A model generated the notes under the pieces. It was not told where the DNA came from. It did not search any database and was given only the letters and a program-made list of their open reading frames with translations. The position numbers were made by a program, and so were the translations under genes. From Pseudomonadota bacterium (lineage in GTDB: Bacteria > Pseudomonadota > Gammaproteobacteria > Burkholderiales > Rhodocyclaceae): DNA of 6,351 nucleotides. Of the stretch, positions 1-5,450 are shown piece by piece. The stretch is from NCBI GenBank assembly GCA_009778425.1, contig WRJU01000141.1, positions 1-6,351 of the forward strand. The letters are read 5' to 3'. Positions within the stretch are counted from its first letter, which is position 1. Every line of letters begins with the position of its first letter.

Positions 1-1232
1 GCATTCCTGACAGTTGTCACATTGGGGAGGCTGGCAAGTTTGGATTGCAACACCGCGTCGGCCCGCAACTCCGGAGCAAATTCGAGCAAAGTTACATGCG
101 AAACGATCCCGGCAAGGTCAATGGCAGCCTCCACGCCGGAATTGCCGCCGCCAATGACCGCTACGCGCTTGCCCTTGAAAAGCGGGCCATCGCAATGTGG
201 GCAGAAAGCCACGCCCTTGGCGCGGAATTTCTTTTCACCAGGCACACCCATTTCGCGCCAGCGCGCGCCGGTCGCCAGAATCACGCTCCTCGCTTTCAAA
301 ACCGCGCCGCTTTCGAGTTGCACTTCGGCGAGCGCGCCGGGCTGCGGCGGCGAGACGAGGCTCACGGCTTTTTGCGGGCACATTACATCCACATCAAAGT
401 GGCGCACATGCTCTTCAAGCGCAACAGCCAGCTTCGGCCCTTCGGTTTCCTTGACTGAAATGAGGTTTTCAATGGTCAAGGTATCGAGCACCTGCCCCCC
501 GAAACGCTCGGCGACGATGCCGGTACGGATACCCTTGCGCGCGGCATAGATCGCCGCCGCCGAACCCGCAGGCCCGCCACCGATCACAAGCACATCAAAC
601 GGCTCCTTGGCGGAGATGGCTTCCACACCGCGCGATGACGCGCCGGGGTCGATCTTGGCGAGAATTCCGGCAAGTTCCATCCGGCCCTGATCGAATGGCT
701 GACCGTTGAGAAAAACATTGGGCACGGCCATGACCTGACGCTTTTCCACTTCATCCTGAAACAGCGCCCCGTCGATCATCACATGGCTGACGCCAGGATT
801 CATCACCGCCATCAGATTGAGCGCCTGCACCACGTCCGGGCAATTGTGGCAGGAGAGCGAAACGAAGGTCTCGAAACGGAATTCCCCTTCCAGCGCGTAA
901 ATTTGCGCAAGCGTCTCAGGCGCGGCCTTGGGCGGATGCCCGCCGGTTTGCAGCAGGGCAAGGATGAGCGAAGTGAATTCATGCCCCATCGGCAGCCCCG
1001 CAAAATGGATGCGCGGCGCTTCCCCAACACGGGCAACACCAAAAGATGGACGGCGCTCGAAGCGGCCATCCTCGCGCGCGCTCACCTTGTCGGAAAGCGC
1101 CGCTATCTCGCGGATCAACTCGCGTATTTCGCGGGAAACCTCGCCATCGTCGAGAGAAGCCACCAACTCGATGGGTTGGACGACTTTTTCCAGATAGGCT
1201 TGCAACTGAGCCTTGATGTTGTCATCGAGCAT
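1..1232 (-). CDS. ahpF: Alkyl hydroperoxide reductase subunit F (partial, C-terminus beyond the left edge)
   Basis: Cytoplasmic flavoprotein disulfide reductase that takes electrons from NAD(P)H via FAD and two redox disulfides to recycle oxidised AhpC. The visible 410 codons start MLDDNIKAQLQAYLEKV and follow the AhpF order. The N-terminal double-thioredoxin-fold domain carries the CHNC redox pair (Cys128, Cys131) followed by PDVVQALNL. A GGGPAG FAD dinucleotide motif starts near residue 218. The second redox centre is CPHCDGP (Cys344, Cys347), followed by the GGGNSG NAD(P)H-binding motif near 361-366. These positions are within one residue of the E. coli enzyme, so there is no frameshift. 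About 100-110 residues, including the last FAD contacts, are missing because the window ends. The ATG at 1232 has a GGAG ribosome site at 1241-1244. It lies 226 bases downstream of ahpC on the same strand, behind a strong terminator, so it is probably expressed by readthrough. Confidence 0.97.
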   Translation of the reverse strand, partial: MLDDNIKAQLQAYLEKVVQPIELVASLDDGEVSREIRELIREIAALSDKVSAREDGRFERRPSFGVARVGEAPRIHFAGLPMGHEFTSLILALLQTGGHPPKAAPETLAQIYALEGEFRFETFVSLSCHNCPDVVQALNLMAVMNPGVSHVMIDGALFQDEVEKRQVMAVPNVFLNGQPFDQGRMELAGILAKIDPGASSRGVEAISAKEPFDVLVIGGGPAGSAAAIYAARKGIRTGIVAERFGGQVLDTLTIENLISVKETEGPKLAVALEEHVRHFDVDVMCPQKAVSLVSPPQPGALAEVQLESGAVLKARSVILATGARWREMGVPGEKKFRAKGVAFCPHCDGPLFKGKRVAVIGGGNSGVEAAIDLAGIVSHVTLLEFAPELRADAVLQSKLASLPNVTTVRN

Positions 1233-1240
1233 GATGGATT

Positions 1241-1244
1241 CTCC
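1241..1244 (-). promoter_or_regulatory. Ribosome binding site of ahpF
   Basis: The minus strand reads GGAG eight bases before the ATG at 1232, in the context CACGGAGAATCCATC-ATG. It supports this start, as does the match of the following residues to the AhpF N-terminus. Confidence 0.7.
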
Positions 1245-1327
1245 GTGGCAGGCTGAAAAACTGATGAACACGGGTCTCGCGCAATCTCTGCCATAAATGG
1301 CGGAGTCAAGCGAGACAAAGCGTAACT

Positions 1328-1344
1328 GGGAGTTTGAGGCTCCC
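1328..1344 (-). other. Small hairpin upstream of ahpF
   Basis: A 5-bp stem (GGGAG at 1328-1332 with CTCCC at 1340-1344) encloses a 7-base loop. It is the third of three consecutive stem-loops between ahpC and ahpF. It has no adjoining T-run and is weak alone. A role in processing or stability of the ahpF leader is only an inference. Confidence 0.35.
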
Positions 1345-1363
1345 CAAGACCGTATCAAGGAAT

Positions 1364-1384
1364 CCCCTGCCTTTCAGGCAGGGG
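1364..1384 (-). other. Strong GC-rich hairpin between ahpC and ahpF
   Basis: A perfect 9-bp inverted repeat (1364-1372 with 1376-1384, arm CCCCTGCCT) has a 3-base loop. It lies six bases downstream of the ahpC terminator U-tract on the minus strand. No U-tract follows it in that direction, so it is not itself a canonical terminator. On transcripts that pass the terminator it could protect or define the processed 5' end of the ahpF message; that role is inferred. Confidence 0.6.
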
Positions 1385-1390
1385 TGACTC

Positions 1391-1439
1391 AAAAAAAATT
1401 CGCCTGGACGCTGGCCGACAGCCCGCTGCCCAGGCGAAT
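1391..1439 (-). terminator. Rho-independent terminator after ahpC
   Basis: On the minus strand a perfect 10-bp stem, ATTCGCCTGG paired with CCAGGCGAAT (1430-1439 with 1398-1407), encloses a 22-base loop. The loop can itself pair as GCTG/CAGC (1410-1413 with 1419-1422). The stem is followed directly by a run of T (A-run at 1391-1398 on the plus strand). It begins 19 bases past the ahpC stop. It should end most ahpC transcripts, leaving a smaller share to read into ahpF. Confidence 0.88.
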
Positions 1440-1458
1440 GCCGTGGGACGTTAGAACC

Positions 1459-2028
1459 TTATATTTTGCCGACAAGATCAATGGAAGGCGCGAGAGTTTT
1501 TTCACCTTCTTTCCATTTAGCCGGGCAGACTTCACCCGGATGGGCAGCAACGTACTGCGCGGCCTTCACTTTGCGCAGCAGTTCCTGCGCGTTGCGGCCA
1601 ATGTTGCCGGCATTGATCTCGATGATCTGTATCGTGCCGTTCGGGTCGACCACGAAAGTGCCGCGCTCATCCACACCGGCTTGCTCGATATAGACGCCGA
1701 AATTCTTGCTGATGACGTGCGTGGGGTCGCCGACCAGCGGGTACTCGATCTTTTTGATCGTCTCGGATGCGTCGTGCCATGCCTTATGGGTGAAATGCGT
1801 ATCTGTGGACACCCCGTAGATTTCTACGCCCAGTTTCTTGAACTCCGCGTAGTTGTCGGCCAGATCGCCCAGCTCTGTCGGGCAGACGAAGGTGAAATCC
1901 GCCGGATAGAAGAAGAAAACCGCCCACTTGCCTTTGATGGTAGCGTCCGAGACTTCAATGAACTTGCCATTCTGGTAGGCCATCGCCTTGAACGGGAGAA
2001 CCTGAGTGTTGATGAGAGAATTGCACAT
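1459..2028 (-). CDS. ahpC: Alkyl hydroperoxide reductase subunit C (typical 2-Cys peroxiredoxin)
   Basis: Cytoplasmic peroxiredoxin that reduces H2O2, organic hydroperoxides and peroxynitrite and is re-reduced by AhpF. The product is 189 residues, the usual AhpC1/Prx1 length. The peroxidatic cysteine is Cys49 in FTFVCPTE, with the conserved Pro42 and Thr46 of the active-site phrase YPADFTFVCP. The resolving cysteine is Cys168 in GEVCPA near the C-terminus. The segment RGTFVVDPNG (122-131) is also typical. Start: ATG at 2028, preceded by AAGGAG at 2037-2042 with an 8-base spacer. It is the first gene of the ahpC-ahpF unit and has an OxyR-like operator and -10 element upstream and a strong terminator downstream, all consistent with peroxide-inducible, high-level expression. 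Nothing looks damaged. Confidence 0.98.
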   Translation of the reverse strand: MCNSLINTQVLPFKAMAYQNGKFIEVSDATIKGKWAVFFFYPADFTFVCPTELGDLADNYAEFKKLGVEIYGVSTDTHFTHKAWHDASETIKKIEYPLVGDPTHVISKNFGVYIEQAGVDERGTFVVDPNGTIQIIEINAGNIGRNAQELLRKVKAAQYVAAHPGEVCPAKWKEGEKTLAPSIDLVGKI

Positions 2029-2036
2029 GAGCCTCG

Positions 2037-2042
2037 CTCCTT
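2037..2042 (-). promoter_or_regulatory. Ribosome binding site of ahpC
   Basis: The minus strand carries AAGGAG, a near-perfect anti-16S match, eight bases before the ahpC ATG. It fixes the start and implies efficient translation, as expected for an abundant peroxiredoxin. Confidence 0.85.
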
Positions 2043-2105
2043 GAGGTGGATTACAACGGGTTATGTCTGGATCGCCGTCACATCGATTGTGATAGCGCCG
2101 GACGC

Positions 2106-2136
2106 ATCATAGCCCCCAAATCGTCCGAAAAGCCAA
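2106..2136 (-). promoter_or_regulatory. Predicted ahpC promoter
   Basis: The minus strand has TATGAT (2106-2111), five of six matches to the sigma70 -10 box. TTGGCT (2131-2136) is a possible -35 with a long 19-base spacer. The weak -35 and long spacing are what one expects of an activator-dependent promoter. The OxyR-like site ends exactly at the -35 region. The start would lie near 2099, giving a leader of about 70 bases. The prediction is by eye only. Confidence 0.55.
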
Positions 2137-2172
2137 TCGGAATTTGGCATACGAGTGATAGACTGTAGCTAT
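2136..2172 (-). promoter_or_regulatory. OxyR-type operator upstream of ahpC
   Basis: The 37-base segment fits the OxyR pattern of four tetramers spaced by seven bases (ATAG-N7-CTAT-N7-ATAG-N7-CTAT). The observed tetramers are ATCG (2136-2139), GCAT (2147-2150), ATAG (2158-2161) and CTAT (2169-2172), so 13 of 16 consensus bases match and one half is perfect. The inner positions of the spacers match the extended consensus less well. It sits about -37 to -73 relative to the predicted ahpC start, the usual place for activation by oxidised OxyR. The site also lies 210 bases upstream of the divergent hemerythrin gene. No OxyR gene is in the window. Confidence 0.72.
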
Positions 2173-2369
2173 CGTGCGTTTATTCTCAATAAAACAGAAA
2201 AATCGTTACCGGGGAAACGTCTGCCCCCCTCTCCCCTTGCGGAAGAACAAAGAACCAACGCATGTCAATCCGGAATCTGTATTCAGATCGCAAATTTTTC
2301 ACTGTTCAGGAAAACAGCGGCTACGATAATCGCATCGTATCCATGATTCCAAGCGGGTTCGGCACTTAT
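2173..2369. other. Intergenic region between the OxyR-like site and the hemerythrin gene
   Basis: The whole ahpC-hemerythrin spacer is 354 bases. This part is AT-rich apart from a pyrimidine-rich stretch near 2219-2240. It holds short open frames on the plus strand (for example 2262-2444), but none has a convincing ribosome site, recognisable product or protein-like conservation signal, so none is called. Apart from the weak -10 candidate at 2325-2330, I see no terminator, RNA gene or repeat. Confidence 0.5.
2303..2330 (+). promoter_or_regulatory. Weak candidate promoter for the hemerythrin gene
   Basis: GATAAT (2325-2330) matches five of six bases of a sigma70 -10 box. The best -35 at legal spacing is TGTTCA (2303-2308, spacer 16), only three of six. 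The start would be near 2337, about 46 bases before the ATG. This is the best candidate by eye and could well be wrong; another sigma factor or an activator is possible. Confidence 0.22.
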
Positions 2370-2374
2370 AGGAG
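2370..2374 (+). promoter_or_regulatory. Ribosome binding site of the hemerythrin gene
   Basis: AGGAG lies eight bases before the ATG at 2383, within CTTATAGGAGACAG. It supports the chosen start. A variant of the same leader, CTTACAGGA (2872-2880), precedes the decayed second copy downstream. Confidence 0.8.
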
Positions 2375-2382
2375 ACAGAAAC

Positions 2383-2853
2383 ATGTACCCACCGCTTTTC
2401 ATAAAATGGCAAGAGCGCAACGACACAGGTGTTCCCATCATTGACGAGCAACACAGAGGCATCGTTTCCATCATCAATTCATTTTACTACCTGACAGAAA
2501 AGGGCATGTGTGACGACGCATTGTGTTCATTCATCAGCAAAACGATAAAAAATTATTCCCGTATCCATTTCCTCACCGAGGAACGCATTCTCAAAACAGC
2601 AGAATATCCTGCTCTTGAAGAACATATCGAATCACATAAAAGCCTCGCTCAAGAAACAGAACGTGTCGAACGCGACACTCTCAACGACAAGGATCACAGG
2701 CTACTACTGGAATTTTTGAAAAAATGGTGGATTGAACACATCAACGAACAAGATATGCTTTATGTTCCCTACCTGCGCGAGTACGAAAAAAAGGCGACTG
2801 ATTCAGTTTATCCAAGAGGGCAAGCACTGCGACAATCAGTGCCATTTCGTTAA
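2383..2853 (+). CDS. Bacteriohemerythrin (non-heme diiron O2-binding protein)
   Basis: Single-domain hemerythrin of 156 residues. The family is a four-helix bundle that binds O2 reversibly at a diiron site; proposed roles include O2 delivery, storage and sensing. All seven metal ligands are present in the family spacing: His24 (in IDEQH), His62 and Glu66 (HFLTE), His81 and His85 (HIESH), His119 and Asp124 (HINEQD). The typical N-terminal phrase FIKWQERNDTG and C-terminal WWIEHI also fit. No signal peptide, membrane segment or fused signalling domain is visible, so it should be cytoplasmic. A tail of about 25 residues after the last helix is not recognised. Start: ATG with AGGAG eight bases upstream. 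It is divergent from ahpC and convergent with lnt. It is clearly more AT-rich than its neighbours and uses codons such as ATA and AGA, suggesting separate acquisition. The specific biological role cannot be read from the sequence. Confidence 0.93.
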   Translation: MYPPLFIKWQERNDTGVPIIDEQHRGIVSIINSFYYLTEKGMCDDALCSFISKTIKNYSRIHFLTEERILKTAEYPALEEHIESHKSLAQETERVERDTLNDKDHRLLLEFLKKWWIEHINEQDMLYVPYLREYEKKATDSVYPRGQALRQSVPFR

Positions 2854-2883
2854 TCGCCTATAAAACAGGAGCTTACAGGAAAT

Positions 2884-3026
2884 ATAGATCGCCCGATTTT
2901 CATAAAATGGCAGGATAAAAACAACACGGGTATTGCTCTCATTGATGAGCAACATCGAAGCATTGTTTCCATCTGCAGTACGCGCGCTATCTGCATGAAA
3001 GTGGAAAAGTACGCGGATTCTACTGA
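2884..3026 (+). pseudogene. Decayed tandem copy of the bacteriohemerythrin gene (5' remnant)
   Basis: The segment translates to the hemerythrin N-terminus: RPIFIKWQDKNNTG followed by LIDEQHRSIVSI. Against the intact copy, 68 of 90 bases (2884-2973 versus 2383-2472) and 19 of 30 residues are identical by hand count. The position equivalent to the ATG is ATA, and no ATG, GTG or TTG lies in frame between the upstream stop (2851-2853) and the conserved part. After codon 30 the spacing to the conserved Tyr-Leu codons is 14 bases instead of 15, a one-base deletion. The shifted frame continues as YLHESGKVRGFY and stops at TGA 3024-3026. Helices with the remaining six ligands are absent. A ribosome-site remnant, CTTACAGGA (2872-2880), resembles the leader of the intact copy, so this was once a separate gene with its own start. 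Confidence 0.85.
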
Positions 3027-3035
3027 TTTCAGTAG
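3020..3035. repeat. Inverted repeat between the hemerythrin remnant and lnt
   Basis: CTACTGA (3020-3026) and TCAGTAG (3029-3035) form a perfect 7-base inverted repeat with a 2-base gap, or a 6-bp hairpin with a 4-base loop. It lies between convergent genes, where a bidirectional terminator would be expected, but it is AT-rich and has no T-run on either side. Its function is therefore uncertain. Confidence 0.4.
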
Positions 3036-3057
3036 TGAAAACACCCTCGAAGGAATA

Positions 3058-4551
3058 TCACGCCCTGCCTCGCCGCTTCGCTCCCACCACAATGGCAACC
3101 CCAATCAGCGCCACCACGAGCGCAGGCACATCCCCCCATCGCGCGTAAGGCGTGAGCCCCTTGAAAGCGGGGACTTCCACTTCCAGCACGCCGCGCGTAA
3201 AAGCGGGCAGCACCGCCGGGACGGAACCGTCCGGGAGGACGAGGACGGTCATGCCGGTGTTGGTGGAACGCAGCATGGGGCGGCCCGTCTCCATCGCGCG
3301 GGCACGGGCGATTTGCAAGTGTTGCGGCTGGGCGAACGAATCGCCATACCAGGCGAGATTCGAGAGATTGAGCATCAGCCCGGCTTGCGGCAGGCTGGAG
3401 ATCAACTCAGCGCCAAAGAGGTCTTCGTAGCAGATATTGACGGCGATTTTCCGCCCAAATAAATCGAGCGGCGGCTGGTTCGCCGCGCCGGGGCTTTGCT
3501 GGGACATGGGAATGTTTGCCAGCCGGTAGAACCAATCGAAGAACGGCGGCGAATACTCGCCAAAAGGGACAAGATGCTTCTTCGCGTAGGTTTGCCCGCC
3601 GCCTTCACCCAAAGTAAAGGCGGCGTTGTAGTACCGCTTGCCGTCGCGGGTAAAGACCCCCGCGATGAGCGTAGCGTTGCGTTCTCCGACGAAACCGGCC
3701 AGCCTGTCGAGATAGCTTTGGGGCAGTCCATCGAGCGCTATGGGCAGCGCAGCTTCCGGCAGGACAACGATGTTGCCGCGCGCCGTACTGACCAGGTCGG
3801 CGCAGATACTCAAGGTCTCGGAGAAATGTGCCGGGTCCCATTTGAGCGATTGCTCGATGTTCGGCTGCACAAGCGATACCGCAAGCGGCGGGCCGTCTGG
3901 CTCCACCCACTGAATCCGGGAAAGCGCCCACCCCACAAGGCAGATTGCGCAGACCAGCACGGCGGGGATACTCAAGCGACCGATGGCGCGTGTGCCCGCC
4001 CAATCGGCGGCGCAAACTCCCAGAAGCCCCGCAATGCAAGCCAGCGCCCCGCCAACGCCATAAACACCCACGAGCGGGAAATATCCGGCAATGGGGCTTG
4101 GCGGCGTTTGCGAATAGCCGATGGCAAGCCACGGAAAGCCGGACAAAATCGTGCCGCGCAAGCATTCGACGAGCACCCATAAGCCAGCGAACAGCAAGGC
4201 CCGCCACAGCATGCCGCCGTGCCGCCAGCGCACGTAAAATGCGCCCGCCAATGCCGGAAACAGCGAGAGGAACGCGCAAAACAGGAAAACGATGAACACC
4301 GCGACCGGCAGGAACACCTCGCCGTAACGCCACAATGCGATGACAAGCCACGATATGCCCGCGAAAAACGCGCCCACCCCCCAGGCAAAGCCGAGGCAAA
4401 ACCCGGCGCGCGCCGAGGCCGCGCGCTCCAGCAGGCCAACGAGTAGCGCGAGGCTGAGAAGCGCAAGAAGAAACCATCCCACAGGGGCAAAGGCAAACAC
4501 GGCCAACGCACCAGCCAGCGCGGCCAGCAGGGCATGCACAAATCTTCTCAT
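3058..4551 (-). CDS. lnt: Apolipoprotein N-acyltransferase
   Basis: Inner-membrane enzyme for the last step of lipoprotein maturation: it transfers an acyl chain from phospholipid to the N-terminal diacylglyceryl-cysteine of apolipoproteins. The product is 497 residues, close to the usual length. Six or so hydrophobic segments fill residues 5-212, a nitrilase-like periplasmic domain spans about 223-470, and a final membrane segment lies near 474-491, followed by the basic end KRRGRA. The nitrilase catalytic triad is visible: Glu266 (VVLPEAA), Lys324 (in YAKKHLVPFGEY) and Cys374 (NICYED). Glu332 of PFGE is also conserved. The ATG overlaps the corC stop as ATGA (4548-4551). The ribosome site is weak, so translation is probably coupled to corC. 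It is the last gene of the phoH-ybeY-corC-lnt operon, a common proteobacterial order. No clear terminator follows. Confidence 0.97.
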   Translation of the reverse strand: MRRFVHALLAALAGALAVFAFAPVGWFLLALLSLALLVGLLERAASARAGFCLGFAWGVGAFFAGISWLVIALWRYGEVFLPVAVFIVFLFCAFLSLFPALAGAFYVRWRHGGMLWRALLFAGLWVLVECLRGTILSGFPWLAIGYSQTPPSPIAGYFPLVGVYGVGGALACIAGLLGVCAADWAGTRAIGRLSIPAVLVCAICLVGWALSRIQWVEPDGPPLAVSLVQPNIEQSLKWDPAHFSETLSICADLVSTARGNIVVLPEAALPIALDGLPQSYLDRLAGFVGERNATLIAGVFTRDGKRYYNAAFTLGEGGGQTYAKKHLVPFGEYSPPFFDWFYRLANIPMSQQSPGAANQPPLDLFGRKIAVNICYEDLFGAELISSLPQAGLMLNLSNLAWYGDSFAQPQHLQIARARAMETGRPMLRSTNTGMTVLVLPDGSVPAVLPAFTRGVLEVEVPAFKGLTPYARWGDVPALVVALIGVAIVVGAKRRGRA

Positions 4552-5432
4552 GCGTCAGGCATTCCGTAACCGACGCAAGGCGCATCCGGCATACGCTCGA
4601 CGAGCAGCGTATAAATGCGGCGGCTATCGGCGCGCATCACACGGAAACGCCAGCCATCGATGACCGCTATCTCGCCACGGCGCGGCAGCCGCCCAAAATG
4701 GCGGATCAAAAGCCCGCCGAGCGTCTCAATCTCCTCATCGCTGAACGCGGTGGCAAAAGCCTCATTGAAATCGCCAATCGGGATCATCGCCTTGACGCGG
4801 AAACGCCCGCCGTACTCGGCGATGATGTCGTCGCCGCCTTTGTCGCCGCTCCCGGTATCGTATTCGTCCTCGATCTCGCCGACGATCTGCTCCAGCACAT
4901 CCTCGATAGTGACAAGCCCCGCCACGCCGCCATATTCATCTACCACAATGGCCATGTGGTTGTGGCTCAGGCGGAATTCGTGCAACAACACGTTGAGCGG
5001 CTTGGACTCGGGGATGAACATCGCCGGGCGCAGCATCTCGCGCAGACAGAACTCCTGGCCTGCAAAAAAGCGCAGCAAATCCTTTGCGAGCAGGATGCCC
5101 ATCACTTCGTCTTTGTCGCCCTCGATCACGGGAAAGCGTGAGTGCCCGGTTTTCACCGCGAAAGCAACTATCGCGTTCACGGAATCGTCAATGTGGATCA
5201 CATTCATGCGCGCGCGGGCAACCATGATGTCGCACACGCGCATGTCGGACATTTGCAGCGCCCCTTCGATGATCGAAAACGCATCCGCGTCAAACAGCTC
5301 ACGCCCGTGAGCGGCGCGCAGAAAAGCGAGAAGCTCATCGCGGTCTTCCGGCCCCGGCGTCAGCAAGGCCGCCAGACGTCCCAGCAACGAAGGTTTATCC
5401 GGAGAAGAACTGGACTCGTCCATTTCGCTCAC
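4548..5432 (-). CDS. corC: CorC/YbeX-family CBS-domain protein (Mg/Co efflux-associated)
   Basis: Soluble CBS-pair protein of the CorC/HlyC family, 294 residues, the size of E. coli YbeX/CorC. It is associated genetically with Mg2+ and Co2+ efflux; YbeX has also been linked to ribosome function, in keeping with its position beside ybeY. Two CBS repeats cover about 66-125 (starting VCDIMVAR) and 130-190. The second contains the family signature AIVVDEYGGVAGLVTIEDVL (161-180) and is followed by an acidic linker. The C-terminal CorC_HlyC domain is near 202-282. No DUF21 membrane domain is present, unlike the longer CNNM-type relatives. The start is uncertain: GTG at 5432 gives MSEMDESSSS, while an in-frame ATG at 5423 is three codons later, and neither has a good ribosome site. 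The gap to the ybeY stop is 18 bases, and the stop overlaps the lnt start. Confidence 0.93.
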   Translation of the reverse strand: MSEMDESSSSPDKPSLLGRLAALLTPGPEDRDELLAFLRAAHGRELFDADAFSIIEGALQMSDMRVCDIMVARARMNVIHIDDSVNAIVAFAVKTGHSRFPVIEGDKDEVMGILLAKDLLRFFAGQEFCLREMLRPAMFIPESKPLNVLLHEFRLSHNHMAIVVDEYGGVAGLVTIEDVLEQIVGEIEDEYDTGSGDKGGDDIIAEYGGRFRVKAMIPIGDFNEAFATAFSDEEIETLGGLLIRHFGRLPRRGEIAVIDGWRFRVMRADSRRIYTLLVERMPDAPCVGYGMPDA

Positions 5433-5450
5433 GCTGACCGCGCGGGCACT

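Noticed and set aside
783..1256. 157-codon plus-strand open frame opposite the ahpF 5' part
   Set aside because: Antisense shadow of ahpF, whose CHNC motif lies in this stretch.
1290..1318. Possible ahpF promoter (TTGTCT / TATGGC with 17-base spacer, or TTGACT) on the minus strand
   Set aside because: The -10 matches are three of six or fewer at any legal spacing; not strong enough to call, though it leaves open low-level independent ahpF transcription.
1297..2112. 271-codon plus-strand open frame opposite ahpC
   Set aside because: It is the antisense shadow of ahpC, which has full motif support, a ribosome site and a promoter.
2200..2220. Approximate palindrome around CGTTAC and GAAACG upstream of the hemerythrin gene
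   Set aside because: One mismatch in six with no known regulator pattern; expected by chance in a spacer of this length.
2262..2444. 60-codon plus-strand open frame starting MSIRNLYSDRKFF just before and into the hemerythrin gene
   Set aside because: It has no proper ribosome site (only a purine stretch too far upstream), overlaps the hemerythrin start in another frame, and resembles no family I know.
2824..2842. GCACTG / CAGTGC hairpin with 7-base loop near the hemerythrin 3' end
   Set aside because: It lies inside the coding region, has only a 6-bp stem and no following T-run, so it is not a convincing terminator.
3605..4585. 326-codon minus-strand open frame in another frame over lnt
   Set aside because: Arg/Cys-rich translation typical of an off-frame reading of GC-rich DNA; lnt in the correct frame has the complete catalytic triad.
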